DNA of 64,000 nucleotides from Bugula neritina (Eukaryota; Bryozoa; Gymnolaemata; Cheilostomatida; Bugulidae), in the NCBI GenBank assembly GCA_964035545.1, contig OZ037766.1:24459126-24523125 (forward strand), written 5' to 3'. The stretch's first letter is position 1. Each line of letters opens with the position of its first letter. A model generated the notes under the pieces. It was not told where the DNA came from, ran no database searches, and saw only the letters and a program-made list of their open reading frames with translations. The position numbers were made by a program, and so were the translations under genes. Of the stretch, positions 50,001 through 62,807 are shown in pieces.

Positions 50001-53000
50001 CTTGCATTTTCTCTCATAATTATGTGAACTTCAGTTTATGTATCAACTGCTGTTGTCGGCCTTACAGTTTTCTTTAATTCAAAGAGAAATTACACGCAAT
50101 CCTAAATTTCTATTTAAATTATCAACAATCAAAACCATTGAATCACAACACATGTGTTAATGACTACAACTACAAGCGAATACTTCTACCTGGTATACTG
50201 CACATAGACATTGCCTCTAAGATGCTGCTCATAATTACAGCAGACTTTAAACTGCACCACATGGCCGACAGCGTCAAATTCTGGCAGTGTGTCGGAATAG
50301 AACTCTTTGAAGTGCTGGTAGAAATCGTCTTCATCGTATTCCAGCGATATGTCTGTATAACATAACCAATTATTGATTAACCCACTTCTCTACAAGCCTT
50401 TTCTATATCAACCCATACATATACGTACATACAAACACATATATGATGTAATAATACATACAAACACATATATAATGTATCAATACATACAACTATATAT
50501 AATGTATTAATAATTGTCAATCAGATCAAGTCCAGCAGCTTCGCAATAAAAGTTATTGGATGAAAGCTAAAAGTAGCAACAAAATTCTTTTAGAAAGATA
50601 AAGTGACTTTGTTGATTGAAAACTGCTAGTTATATTAACTTTACAAAGTTTATAGAGATACACATATTATATACATGTATATTGCTATAAACTTTACAAA
50701 GTTTATAGAAATATACATAAATAACTTTATACAATTTCCATAGAACTATATAATAATATAATAGATCTATATAACAATCTTAATACTTATATATTTTGAA
50801 AATACATAGCTAGGTATCTAAAAAATGCATATTATTACAAAGAAGGTACCTTGTACTATTTTCCCTACCTGTATCATATCCACAGTAAAGATTATCAAGA
50901 CTAGGGTGATTATACATCCCAGACACTAGCAAAGTCTTGCTGATGGCAGGTTTTGTGTGCACACGTGAACATCTAAAGAAAAAACACAAATAACAAAGCA
51001 TTATGGTCAGCTATCCAAAACTGATCATCAACTCAATAAAATTATATTACATAAATTGAATATATAAAATACAATAATGCAGTAAACAAACAGCATTTAC
51101 AAATGTAGAAAATATCCATTACAGAGATGACGGAATATTAAAACTAAGCAGTCAAGACTGAGGACAGAGTATTTAAAGAATATCTCAGTTACAAACCTGT
51201 CACCAAATCTACAGGCACCAACTTTTCTGAAGAAGCTACAAATATTTTGAGGTTCAGGTAGATTGCTGGAAGAAGGGGGCTCGGGGTTGTGAGTTTGTTC
51301 CTAAAAGGAATATACAAATTCTATCAAAGTACAAGCATATAGAGAAGGCTTTAACTTACCGAGAGCCTACACATGTTATGCAGAACACAAAATAATGTTT
51401 ATAAAATCCTACGAAAATTCCTTTCTCCAGAAATTTTATTAGGTTCTGCAAGGCAGAGCACACTTTTTAAACAAAACGTCAGGACCACTGATAGGTTATA
51501 ATAAAAATATGATAGCAAATCACAAAAAGATGTGATATTGGAATGCAAGTAATTGTATTCAAAATATATGTTTAAAAATAGTTTTAGTCTTTTGACAATG
51601 TGGATCATACTTTTTCCAGTGAACAAACATTATGTTAGTTGAAACAAAGCTTTTGATGTATTCTTTGATACGAAACAAGTTAGAAGGCAAAAAACACTAA
51701 AAAAACAGAGCAACAGCTGATGTTCAAAGTAGACTTGAAATAATAATTTTAATTCAAAGAAGTTAAAATTAATAAGTTAGTGAAATTATTAGGAAATTTG
51801 CGAGCACTATGTTCTAGCCAATTGACAAATAGTAGTGAAACAATCCCATCATTGACAACTGCTTCATACATGTAAACTTACTGCTGTTGGAGTTTTCTGA
51901 CCATTTAGTAGCTCTTCTAGTTTCTCATCCTACAATTCTAGATGTCTGGGAAACGTGTTACAAACAATAACATCAACATTACACAGCGACTGACCAATCA
52001 TATCTAACAAAATAGAGCACATATCTATTAGTTGCTTAGGTAATCACCTTGCATCTTACAGATGCATTAGTAAGAATTTAGTGTGTCAACCAGAGTTTAA
52101 TTAATATCATCAATAATTACCGCAAAAAATATAATAAACTGCTTTTTAGCCATAAGATTTTACAAGTATACAAATTAGGGGAAGGATACAGACGCCGCAG
52201 CTAGAAAGTCCAGAAATCTATTGTGATAAATTGTTAAGGAAACATTGTAAACATCAATAGTTGTGTAATAAATAGCAGGTAAGTTGTGGACATTGCCTAC
52301 TAAACCTTATGCATGTATAAGTAAGTAAAACAAACCCCACCCTGTAGAATACATCGAATAAACAATAGAGTTTGAGAAAGTAGCACCCCTTCTCCAGTGC
52401 TGCATGTAGCTCGTCACACATAAATATACCACTTAGCAGAACAAGGATATTGTATCACCAGTGTAGTCTCTAGCTTCGCAATTCTGAGGTCAGTGTATAA
52501 CTTAACCTGCTGTCTCTTCGCTTCTGCGTCCTCGATACGCTTTTTCTCCTCTTCTTCTCTTTCTGCTGCCTGCTTTGCCTCCCACTCTTCGCGAATCTGG
52601 TTCTAGAAAAAACAATGCAAAACACATCGCTGTAAAAATAAAATGGCCGCAGAAAACCTCAAGCTAATCCCAGACAGGTTATTCACAAGAAATAGAAAGA
52701 TAACTGTCAAACTTTTAGTATTTATGTAAGTAGTTTTGATAACAACGGAAGAAATAATATCTGGACAAACAGACAGACTAAAACTAACCAACAGGTAGTC
52801 CTATATTTGGCAGAGACATTTCAACACAGGAATATACCAAGTTAAGAGAATATGGAGAAAATGGCAAGGAAACGGGCCCTTTTTTTGCCAGGTAATCACA
52901 TGAGTAAAGATGGCTAAATTCAATTTACTTCCTGAAGCTGTTTCTGCTCCTTCAGATGTCTGTAGTAAGATTGTTTAGCTCGCCAAGCAGCTTGAGCTTC

Positions 53001-53960
53001 CTTTTCCTTCAGCAGCCATAACTCATGCTGTTTTAGGCTTTTCTGTCTTTCATCTTCACTGTCAACAGTTTCTAACAAATATTAAATTATATCCTTATTA
53101 CAAATCATAGCAGATGAACTAGCATGTGAACAGTTCGGCAACTTGAAGCTTTAAACATTAATATTAGAAGTGATGGCTTTAAAATAAGGATTGGACTTTA
53201 TAAACGCAAACTACCTTCACTAGGCGATGATGATTCAACTTTAGCTTCCTGCTTCGCTAACTGTTGGCGCTTCAGTTTTCTGCGCAGCTTCTTTTTTTCT
53301 TTTTTCCATTCCTTATAGCTACAAATACCCAGAAGATTTTTGATTTAAATAGCAACTATACAGGAAAGTTATTTCAGAGTTATGGCCTGTTCCCACTACA
53401 GCGAGAGTAAATGATCATTGCTGCTATTGAGCGATGAGTGTCATACCATCGTAACACTAATCGCAAAATTCAATATAATACTATTAGTGTTAGTAATAAT
53501 GATACTGATAACATTAACTATAATTAAATTTAATGGTTTAACTTTAGGTTATACTTTTAAATTAATAGTAATAATTATAAATATATCTAAAGTAACAGTA
53601 ATAACTACTACTTATACTAATAAGCAGGCATGACTAAAAACATTTTAATAATAACTGATAGTATTTGAGTAACAGTTTATAGTAATACTAATACTAATAC
53701 TAATAGTAATAGTAATACTAATACTAATAGTAATAGTAACAGTAATACTAATCGTATTGACCCGTACTGCACAATTGCTGTTTTATATATTTTTGTAGTT
53801 CTAGGATTACATGAACAGAACAACCGGAAATGTTTTAAGGTAAGATTTACCGAAGAGAATTGGTTTTAAATATATGCCTGTGATCTTCATCTTGGCTATC
53901 AAGTTGGTGTTTAGCAACTTTATCATTATGAGAATCCGCCTTTTCCATGTGAATCTCCAT
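47074..53960 (-). CDS. ZRSR2: U2AF35-related splicing factor ZRSR2/URP, complete
   Basis: Exons in transcript order: 53960..53851, 53318..53215, 53071..52929, 52602..52507, 51929..51882, 51300..51197, 50972..50869, 50352..50190, 49097..48988, 48740..48590, 48095..47853, 47389..47074. They total 1692 nt (563 aa; human about 480). About residues 38-165 are a charged coiled coil ([40 protein letters not shown]). CCCH zinc finger 1 has the C-x8-C-x5-C-x3-H pattern (about 188-207, [20 protein letters not shown]). A UHM-type RRM follows ([44 protein letters not shown]). Zinc finger 2 is about 326-345 (C-x7-C-x5-C-x3-[16 protein letters not shown]). Then come an SR-rich stretch and a Lys-rich tail ending [12 protein letters not shown]2 recognises the 3' splice site in the nucleus, mainly of U12-type introns. 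One donor is weak (AAAAAG|GTGCGG, 47853/47852); using GTTAGT five bases on would break the frame. Confidence 0.93.
47611..47745. repeat. Minisatellite ATCTA(C/A)ACCCCCTGTCTATAT in the last ZRSR2 intron
   Basis: About six degenerate copies of a 22-24-bp unit (CTATATATCTACACCCTGTC) occupy the intron between exons 11 and 12 of ZRSR2. The tract is noncoding. Confidence 0.8.
49785..49984 (-). mobile_element. tRNA-derived SINE, copy 3
   Basis: Reverse-oriented copy in the ZRSR2 intron 50189-49098. The tail AACTCACGCAAGTTTATAGT and ATCCCTGTGAGAAACCCC match copies 1 and 2. The head complement AGCCGTGGTCTAGGGGTTAG and a degenerate B box (about GGGTTCTAACCCC) lie at the right. It is inserted in the same transcriptional direction as the gene. 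Confidence 0.85.
50405..50515. repeat. Degenerate ACATACAAACACATATAT repeat
   Basis: Three to four imperfect copies of a roughly 30-bp unit (ATACATACAAACACATATAT) lie just downstream of, in genomic coordinates, the ZRSR2 exon 50190..50352. It is intronic. Confidence 0.7.
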
Positions 53961-54970
53961 AACTAAAAGTAATAACACTAGCTGAATTTCTATAACTTTC
54001 TATGCACTAATACGGCTTTTGAGTTACCCGGCCCGCTGTTTATTTTGCTAACGCAAATATAATATTTATTAATTACACTCTTTTTTTCCTACAATATGCG
54101 GTGTAAATATTATAGGGTTGTGTTCTCTCTGCTTTTACGGCTGATATGATCACGTGCCACATGTGCGCCATTAAGGAAGCCAATAATAAGATAGGTCAAT
54201 GCTGAGTTTACTTTCTATAAATTAATATTCTTATAATTAATGTTCAGGTGACAAGTGGCAGTTAATACAGGTTAGTTATGGTTGTGAACTTGAACAATAA
54301 ATATAATATAAACGAAATTTAAAATCAGTTTTAATCGCAACAATGTTATAGTCTAACAGTAATAGTATTACATTTACTAATACTAATAGTAATACTAATA
54401 CTAATAGTAATACTAATAGTAATAGTAATACTAATACTAATAGTAACACAAAACTAAATAATTACTAAATTAGTAAATAACTAAATTACTTACTAAAGAC
54501 AAAGTAATACTATTAAGTATTAGTATTACTATAGTATTACTTTAGTAAGTAATTTACTAATTATTTAGTAATACTAATAGTAATAGTAATAATTAGTAAT
54601 ACTAATAGTTATAGTAATAGTAATACTAATAGTAATAGTAATACTACTAGTACTAATAGTTATAGTAATAGATTAATACTAATACTAATAGTAATACTTA
54701 TAGTTATACTTATACTTATAGTTTATTAGTTATACTATTAGACTTAGTATTACTATTAGACTTAGTAATACTAATACCAATAGTATTACTATAACTATTA
54801 GTATTATTAATACTATTACATTTACTTTTAGTTTTACAATTACTATTAGTATTAGTCATTTAGTGTTACTGAAACTAAAACAGTAAAAGTAAATATTAGT
54901 ATTTCTGTAATTTAGTCATAGTCCTACTCATACACTTACTCACACTCATAGTGATAGTCAAACTCGATGT
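53670..54970. repeat. Composite ACTAAT/AGTAAT satellite block, locus 2
   Basis: Blocks at about 53675-53760 and 54360-54860 consist of ACTAATAGTAAT-type units in both polarities. They are followed at about 54905-54965 by the ACTCATAGTGATAG class. The first block lies inside ZRSR2 intron 1 and the rest lies upstream of ZRSR2. The composition and order match locus 1 (19730-20400). Confidence 0.8.
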
Positions 54971-55719
54971 CATGACAGTCGTAGTGTCTTACTTACTCTT
55001 TTAGTTTTAGTTTTACTGTTAAATTTGGAGTTAGTGTTACACTTACACCTGCTAATGCTGGCACAGGCTTAGAAATAAAATTACTATAAGTATAACTATA
55101 ACTATTAGATTTAGTATTGGCTTTGCTCAGTTGTGTTACTGTTACCCACTTGCTACGAGCACTTAATCTTACTGATACTCCTAAGTATGGGCAACATGAT
55201 AAATTGCTGGCAAGGCCAAGTGAGGAAAGCTCTTGAATATTATTTTTTAGAATTGGCTTATAATTACAATTACCTTAATTTGCTAAACATTTACATCATT
55301 GATATTATTTTAATTATTATGATGTATGTGGTAAATTTTAATAATATAACAAAATAAATATATAAATGATGCTTTCCACTATCGAAGCTTGCACTCACAG
55401 TAAGAGTAAGCTGTTTTTTTTTCATTAAATTTGCACTGTTGACCATCAAATTATATGCATGTTGAATTATATATTTTTGCATTTGTAATATTAGTGAAAG
55501 CATTTAAACATGCCAAATCTATTTTTATATTTTGTGTCTATCTCCTTCAGCTCACACTCATTTTCTATGCTTTCAAACTCCTTATTTATAGTTTATTGTT
55601 TAGTTTGTATAGTAAATCTATTTTCTATTCTATCTTCAAACTGTAGCTTTAGCAGTGACTTTACCAATTACTCTCACTGTTTGGTTATGTTTTAGTAAGC
55701 AGGGATTATCAACTCCACA
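53961..55719. promoter_or_regulatory. Shared divergent promoter region of ZRSR2 and dlg
   Basis: The two start codons are head to head, 1.76 kb apart. Close to the ZRSR2 start lie a palindromic E-box CACGTG (54151-54156) and a CCAAT (54180-54184). Much of the rest is ACTAAT/AGTAAT satellite (54360-54860) followed by an ACTCATACTCATAG-type block. No coding sequence is seen. Actual transcription start sites cannot be placed by eye, and the dlg 5' UTR may have further exons. Confidence 0.45.
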
Positions 55720-58700
55720 ATGCCAGTTAAAAAGGAAGGTAAGATTTAACTAAATTTTGAGCTAAAAGCTCTTCAATAAAGAAGAATTATTTGAAAATGC
55801 AGCAGTGTCTGGTTGACTAAGCTAGCAAATTCGTAATGGCCCAATCTTTACTTTTTTAATGTTCGAAATTCTCAGGTAGAGATGGGAATATTTACTAACG
55901 ACTCAAAGATATTTGTTTAGCTTTTTTTAGAGGTTTACTGGATAATTTAATTAGCCTCAGAAACAGAGGTTGTGTTGTAGATGCAGAGAGAGCCCTCAAT
56001 CTGCTCAAGAATTACCGAGCAGGGATTCACCCAAGTGATAGGTCTAAGATACAGTCTGTTGACAGGGTGATTACAATATTCAACAGTGAGCTCTTCAGAT
56101 CACTCATAGGTAAGTTAATATAGCTGACACTGTTGAAATCAAATTGATGGTCAAATGGTGTAGAAAAGTTTCCATGGTGTAACATTTGAATGGAGATAAT
56201 AAAGTAATGTAATTTCAGTGGGAAGCCGATATTGCGATGTTGAAAAGTTGTATTCCTAAATTTTTGATATTAAAGTTTTGAAATTTAGGATGTTGTTGGT
56301 CAGCAGTTAAGATATCTAATGTATATGCCTGTTATGTTTACTGGCTGTAAACAGGCCAAGAAACTGGTATTTACTACTAGTTCTGCCGCTGGCATTCTCC
56401 TGTCTAATTATGTTAATTAGTGGCTGGTATTGCTTATCAAGAAGATAACGAATCTGGTATTTCAGTTATGAAGCTGTGTTTATCAGCTATATGATAAAGA
56501 GCTGACTCCACATGCTACTAGATAGTTACAGTCAGAAATTAGATTAACTTTCTGCCCTTTGTTACATGGTCATTATTTTGGAGTATCAGAATCTCAATTT
56601 GAAGTTAGAAAGCCACTAGTTTTTATATTCTAACTTTATATTCCAGTGTTAAATTTTATGTTAGTTAACAAATATAATGTCCATTAAAGTATCCATCAAA
56701 CTATTTGTTCATTATATACAGGCAAATGTGGAATGAAAATGATGTTTTGTATGTTCCATAATATTTTAGGCAGTTTTGGCGGAGGAGAAATTGAGAAAAG
56801 CCTGTGTTCTAAATTAAAAATGTGGCAAAAGAAGTTATGTTCTCACAAGAATTTTAACCAAAATTTAACAATCAAACTAAAGAAGGGCTATCTCAATTTC
56901 TCCACTACGCTCCTAAGTGTGTTGGCTATCTGTTTAGGCTAGTTGATGTTCCTAGTTGAATTTTGCAGACATACAGGAGTTCTATGAAGCCACCCTACTT
57001 GACCAACAACTGAGCACCCATCAGAAGACCCAGGCTACACTCAGAGTGGCTGAGAAATATGCCTCTGTGGATGACATGCAACCTGTGGGAAATGGACTCG
57101 CTGCGGTTGATGATGTAAGTATCAAGGCATGTGTAGGTAGTTATTCTAACCAAATACCTTCCCCAGCGCACCTACTAAGGAATAATCAAATTATATTTGC
57201 TACCTACTTGCATTAGCTACATTTTTAAAGAGATGTAGTTACTAGGAAAATGGCTTGATGCTTTTGTATCAGTGAAACTTGTCCATCAGCTCAAATATTG
57301 GTTGACAATTGAATACAAAATATTACAATTTTATTTTTAAGGCTTTTTATTTTTACATCTTGAGCTTTGGAAGGAAATGGCATTTCATTCTATATTGTAT
57401 TAAATGAGGCCACATGTCATATCTGTGACACTTGTTTAGCTTTAATAGCATCTTTCACATTGCATTCCTTTGAATCAGCCTGTCTTCTATCAACACCTTG
57501 TCTACCTAACCTACCAACATCACTCATCTAGTTTGTAAGCAAACAGAATGATTGCCAATAAAAGCTTTTCAACCTCATTGTTTCCCATTTACGAGTTATT
57601 AGTTGCGTTACATTGTGATATACTGGCATAACCCAAGCCGAGAATCACCTATTTTATCATTTTTTATGACTGTTGACACGAAATTGACTCATTAAAAAGG
57701 TGCACTGGGATCTAAACCATACATATAGTTATCATTTACTCATTTTCAACAATTTAACCTTCACCGGTTTTGGCCTTCACTTTGTGGCTTTCCGGTAATC
57801 GATTTGATTAGAGTGTTTAAAGTAGTAAAAGTTAGTAATTGTGCTTCACCTCCTAGGAAACTGATGCTGTCAATATGATCCTAAACAATTCACTGGGAGA
57901 TTGTTTTGGAACATCTGAAACTTCACAAGCTGGGTTTTTCTTTAGCATACTGACAAAAACTTCTTCAGATATTTTTAGCTGTACTCATTAGCTGGCTGAG
58001 TTAGAGCAACCAATGCAGACTCATGTGCACTCAAAGTTCCAATAATATCTTGAGTATTTTATATTTTGTTATAGTGGGTAGTTATCTACTCTTGAAAATA
58101 GACATTTTTTGGTAAATGTGACTACTACACGAGGTTGTAGGCCAAGCTATGTCATCTATATCCTTGTGCTTACCAGGACTTCCCTCCCCCGCCCCCTCCC
58201 CACCAAGACCATCTCTACTCTGCAGAAGTAGACTCAGCCCGGGCTCCATCTCCACAACCGAGCAGGGCAATGAGGCCCCCTCCTCGGCCCCAGGAAAATG
58301 TGGGGCATTCACCGCAAGCCCGCAGAACTGCTGTGAGTGGCAATGTCTGCTTCTCCCTGCACTACAAGCTTTGAATGTTGTCCCATCAACTTACCTACTA
58401 ACTGAAGGAAACTGAAAACTTTCAAATTTCATTTATTATATAGGTGTGTGTGTGTGTGTGAATAGCCGGAGGTACTACATCTACTATATTTGTTATTCCC
58501 ACTCTATTGTGCAGCTTCTTAACTTCTTTCTCTGCTCCTTGTTGATCCCCCATAATACCGGGACCACAGCATTCTCCTTTATAGGTTGCCATTCTACTAG
58601 ATCTGTTGTTTACCTGGTTTCTGAAACTGTACAGAGGGTGTGATGTCTACTACTTACCCCCCCCCCTTATTAGCTGGCAGTTTTTGTTGGTGAAAGTAAA

Positions 58701-61700
58701 GCAGCAGTTTTCTTGTCTTCTGTCTGTCTTTATTTGTCTGCTTTTGCTGTAGCTGTTTATAGATGTGGTGTATTGGCAATGTGTGTTTATTATTATTATA
58801 ATTTAGTAATGGTAATTATGTTAGTTTAAGGTGACAAGAAGTCTGGTTAACCTAACTACCTTGTCTTTTGTTATGTATGTGAGCTCTTTTGGTTGCTGTT
58901 CTAATTAAATTACTTTTATTCCTATCAAATGCCTAATTACTGTCAGAAATTTGTTTTTTCTCTTTAATTGCATTTGAAAGGGTAAATATGGCTGCTAATT
59001 TACCTGCTGCCATGTATGTCTGCAGGCGGACTACCAACCTGCACCACCGGTTGAGGATGTTGTTCCCCCACCAGTAGCTGCCAGAAACCAGGAGTTTGCT
59101 CCACCACTTGTATCCAGAACCCCTCCACCCAGGGGTGCGTGTATATTACAATCCACTCCTTGATTTGAACTCTTACAAACAGTAAAATATAGTATCTGAC
59201 TTACCTTAGGACTGTGATGTAAATATGAAATGTTGGAGTTGTCTGAACTTTTCAGGGTGTTTATAGTAGTGTGCATTTGTATGCAGGCACCCCTACTAGA
59301 ACCCCTCAAAGTGTCACCCCCCAGAGAGTTCCCAGTCCTCTTCCTATGCCTGCTCCCAATATGCAGGCGGCAGGGGCGGATGAAGAAAGGGCCCCCTGTG
59401 ACTATGAACACATTGTTCTCATCAAGGTTTGTCATTCATTTCATGTTTTTGAACAATCTCTTGGAGTTTCACCAATGTATTACTTGCTAAATAAACTCAT
59501 CTAACTATAAAATTTGCTATGTTCAAATATAAGAATATTTCTGGTGTTTGAAGCTCCACTTTACACTTTATATTGAGTTTCCAGTTCTGTATGTGTGTTC
59601 GGTACATGTTCTATGTGAACTGTGCCTGTTTAGTGTTTACTACTTGTAATGATTTCACTATAGTATATTGATAAATTACTAGGTGTAGTTGTAATGTTGA
59701 TGATTAACGATCTTGCAGGGAGATTCTGGGCTTGGATTCAGCATTGCGGGAGGCAAGGAGAACCCCCACATTGTTGGAGATCCTGGCATATTTATTACTA
59801 AGATCATACCAGGAGGGGCTGCAGCTGTAGAGGGCAGGCTGAGGTTAGTTTGAATACCTGACTATTCAATACTAGCAAGCGTCTTGGTGGGTGGTTGAAT
59901 ATTGTATTCTGAAAATCTGATCTTTAATGTCCAACTCAGAATTCTCCTTGTTCTTTATTCTGTCAATTCACAAAATAAGCTGCAGAAATCCAAATATATT
60001 CAATCTGAATTTGATTTTCTGGTGTTGGGCTAAACCATTTTTTGCTACATCCTACACTGCGTACCCCTGATAGCGTTTTCATCTGGTACTTATGTACTGC
60101 AAGCCTGTAATACATAGATTAGTCAAATAATATGTACAGTAAGGCGGGACTCTTTTGTGGAATATGTAATAAGTATGCAGGCTGCTGCAAAATTTTGCAT
60201 AGATGGTGTTTTGTGTGTATTTCATGCGCTCAACATGCTGAACAAATGCTGTGGAAAGTTCTTGGGATAATAATTTCATTGACTTAGTAACATTTAGCCA
60301 CTCCCCTTTTGCAGTTTCAATTTTGCTGGTTTATTTCAATCAATTATCGAAAATCTCGAGTGAGATCTCAAAATAAAATAACTTATGACATTGGATATTA
60401 AAATCATGGACAAATATGATTGGTCACTCGAGTTTTGCTCCCACTGGCAATATGGTGTGCGGCAGCTAGCTACTGCATAAGGTTTTGCAAATTCTGCTCC
60501 ATGTGACAGCACCTTTATATACTGATATTAGTCGCTTAAATTGAGGGAAATTATTCAGTCACAGAGCAACACCTTGGCTGTAGTTGTCAGCCGAATATTG
60601 GCATTAACACCACAACCTTGTTTGAGCCTTTATATTTATCTACAACATATATCAACGTCCCTGTCATATATATCATTTAAGTTCCCTTGTGCACTGCATT
60701 TCACCGTCTCTACTCTCTAGGATGAACGACCAAATAGTGTCTGTGAACGAGGTTAATGTGGAAGACTGCACACACGAGGACGCTGTTCAGGCTCTGAAAG
60801 CGGCTGGCGTCAACGTCCGTCTCTACATTCGGCGTCACAAAGCACCCCTGGAGAGCATCGTGGAAATTGAGTTGGTCAAAGGGAACAAAGGTACAATAAT
60901 CTTCTTGTATGATTCATGATTCATGATAATTTTTGTTATTTTTTCTTTGCTGAAATAATTCATGTACTCCATATCTGTCTTTGTGTGATGGGCTGGTGTT
61001 TTTCAATAAGGGATTATCACCTATGCTGAGTATATTCAATTGTTTATAGTCGCACCATAAGTTTAGTTTATCACATGCTGTACAGTAGGGTGTTTCACTC
61101 ACATCGGTTTACATGTAGTCATTCACTGTGATTGTATCAAACAGAGTAAACATTAGTGCCATGTGTGTTGTGTTACCAACTGTCTCATGTCTCACACAGG
61201 ACTGGGATTCAGTATTGCTGGTGGAATTGGGAGTCAGCATATTCCTGGAGATGACGGTATATTCATTACAAGGATAATTCCTGGTGGCACAGCTGAGCTG
61301 GAGGGTCAACTGGCCGTGGGAGACAGGTTGATTGCTGTAAGTGTTGCTTGTGTAGCGCTATTAGTATGTTGGTAGTGCTTACAGTATGTTAGTAGTGCTT
61401 ACAGTATGCCAGTAGTGCTTACAGTATGTTAGTAGTGCCTACAGTATGTTAGTAGTGCCTACAGTATGTTAGTAGTGCTTACAGTATGTTAGTAGTGCCT
61501 ACAGTATGTTAGTAGTGCCTACAGTATGTTAGTAGTGCCTACAGTATGTTGGTAGTGCTTACAGTATGTTAGTAGTGCTTACAGTATGTTAGTAGTGCTT
61601 ACAGTATATTAGTAGTGCCTACAGTATGTTAGTAGTGCTTACAGTATGTTAGTAGTGCTTACAGTATGCCAGTAGTGCTTACAGTATGTTAGTAGTGCTT

Positions 61701-62801
61701 ACAGTATATTAGTAGTGCCTACAGTATGTTGGTAGTGCTTACAGTGTGTTAGTAGCGCTTACAGTATGTTAGTAGTGCTTACAGTATATTAGTAGTGCTT
61801 ACAGTATGTTAGTAGTGCTTACAGTATGTTAGAGCACTACTAGCAGTGCTTGCACACAATGATGCTTACACACAAATAATGATGCTTACACAACTAATAA
61901 GGCTTACACGTTGCTAGTGTGAAATGTTTCTCTATCATCTAATGTATCTCTTGTTGCATCACATATATTGCTTAACCTACTAGGCATGTGGTTGCAGGTG
62001 AATGAAACTGTGCTGGAGAGTGTAACCCACGAAGATGCCGTGTCGGCTTTGAAGGCCACCCAAACCAACGTGGTGCTTACAGTGGTCAAACTTGTGTACC
62101 CTTCCGTCACCCCCCAGGGCACACCCAGGAAGGTTAGTGCATTAGTTCATAGTGAAGGTTTTGCTGTGTTGGGCCTCATACGTTACCCACCCCATAATTT
62201 TTTTAAAAATTATAAATTACCGAGGCCAATATGACCAGTTGCTTCGAAGCTGTTACGCTGATGAGATTCTAATGCCATTGAGTTCTTTGAAGTTATCAAC
62301 TTCTGCCGTGCAGCTTCTCTCACTACTAGCAAAAATCTACTTTTTAGTCTAAATAAGAACAGAAATATCTGCACTTTGACCTAGCTTCCAGATCTGATGC
62401 TCTATGAGAGCTGAATAAAAACAACCATGGTATTCGTTTTCATTATTTTCCTACAAACATGCATATAAAGAGTTAAAAGTGTTGAATTCTGTAAACGAAA
62501 ATCTACAAAATTTATTCTATAACTTTCTAGTTTATGAGAGAAATTGTGTGAAAGGTTTTTATCCCTAAGCTATTGGCATTATATTTCATTATTACTCAAC
62601 TAACCATATTCTTAGTTTTTCAATCTTGAAATTTACCACGCAACAAATACGTTACATGCTAATTATCTCTAATAATTAGTTAGTATTTCGATGTTTATTC
62701 TCGTATGGATAACTCCTGACAATGTGTGTTTTATAGACTGTAGCTCCTCCCACAGCCCTCCGAGCTCAGGTAGATCTGCCTGCAGCAGACTCCGACTCTG
62801 G
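55720..62801 (+). CDS. dlg: Discs large MAGUK scaffold, L27-PDZ1-PDZ2 portion (3' partial)
   Basis: Exons: 55720..55738, 55981..56109, 56969..57114, 58177..58332, 59026..59134, 59287..59426, 59719..59843, 60721..60890, 61200..61336, 61998..62132, 62737..62801. This gives 443 aa so far, ending in phase 2. Residues 4-64 are an L27 domain ([31 protein letters not shown]), the SAP97/DLG1-type start. About 99-215 are a Pro-rich linker ([20 protein letters not shown]). PDZ1 is about 226-316, with carboxylate loop GLGF (237-240). PDZ2 is about 321-410, again GLGFSIAGG, with [14 protein letters not shown] organises septate/adherens junctions and synapses by binding C-terminal PDZ ligands and polymerising through L27 partners (CASK/LIN7 type). 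PDZ3, SH3, HOOK and guanylate-kinase-like domains must lie beyond the window. PDZ1 and PDZ2 share an analogous internal exon split. Confidence 0.95.
57115..58176 (+). other. dlg intron 3
   Basis: This 1.06-kb stretch has no exon-like sequence or recognisable repeat. Other dlg isoforms may use exons here, but none is visible. Confidence 0.55.
61366..61835 (+). repeat. 20-bp minisatellite GTTAGTAGTGCTTACAGTAT in a dlg intron
   Basis: About 23 copies (variants GTTGGTAGTGC, GCCAGTAGTGC, GTGCCTACAG) begin 28 nt after the donor of the first PDZ2 exon (GTAAGT at 61337). They end before a degenerate GATGCTTACACA triad at 61860-61905. Confidence 0.96.
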
Positions 62802-62807
62802 GTGAGT

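Noticed and set aside
59031..59435. Minus-strand 134-codon frame, Gly/Ser-rich
   Set aside because: Antisense shadow of the Pro-rich dlg exons 59026..59134 and 59287..59426.
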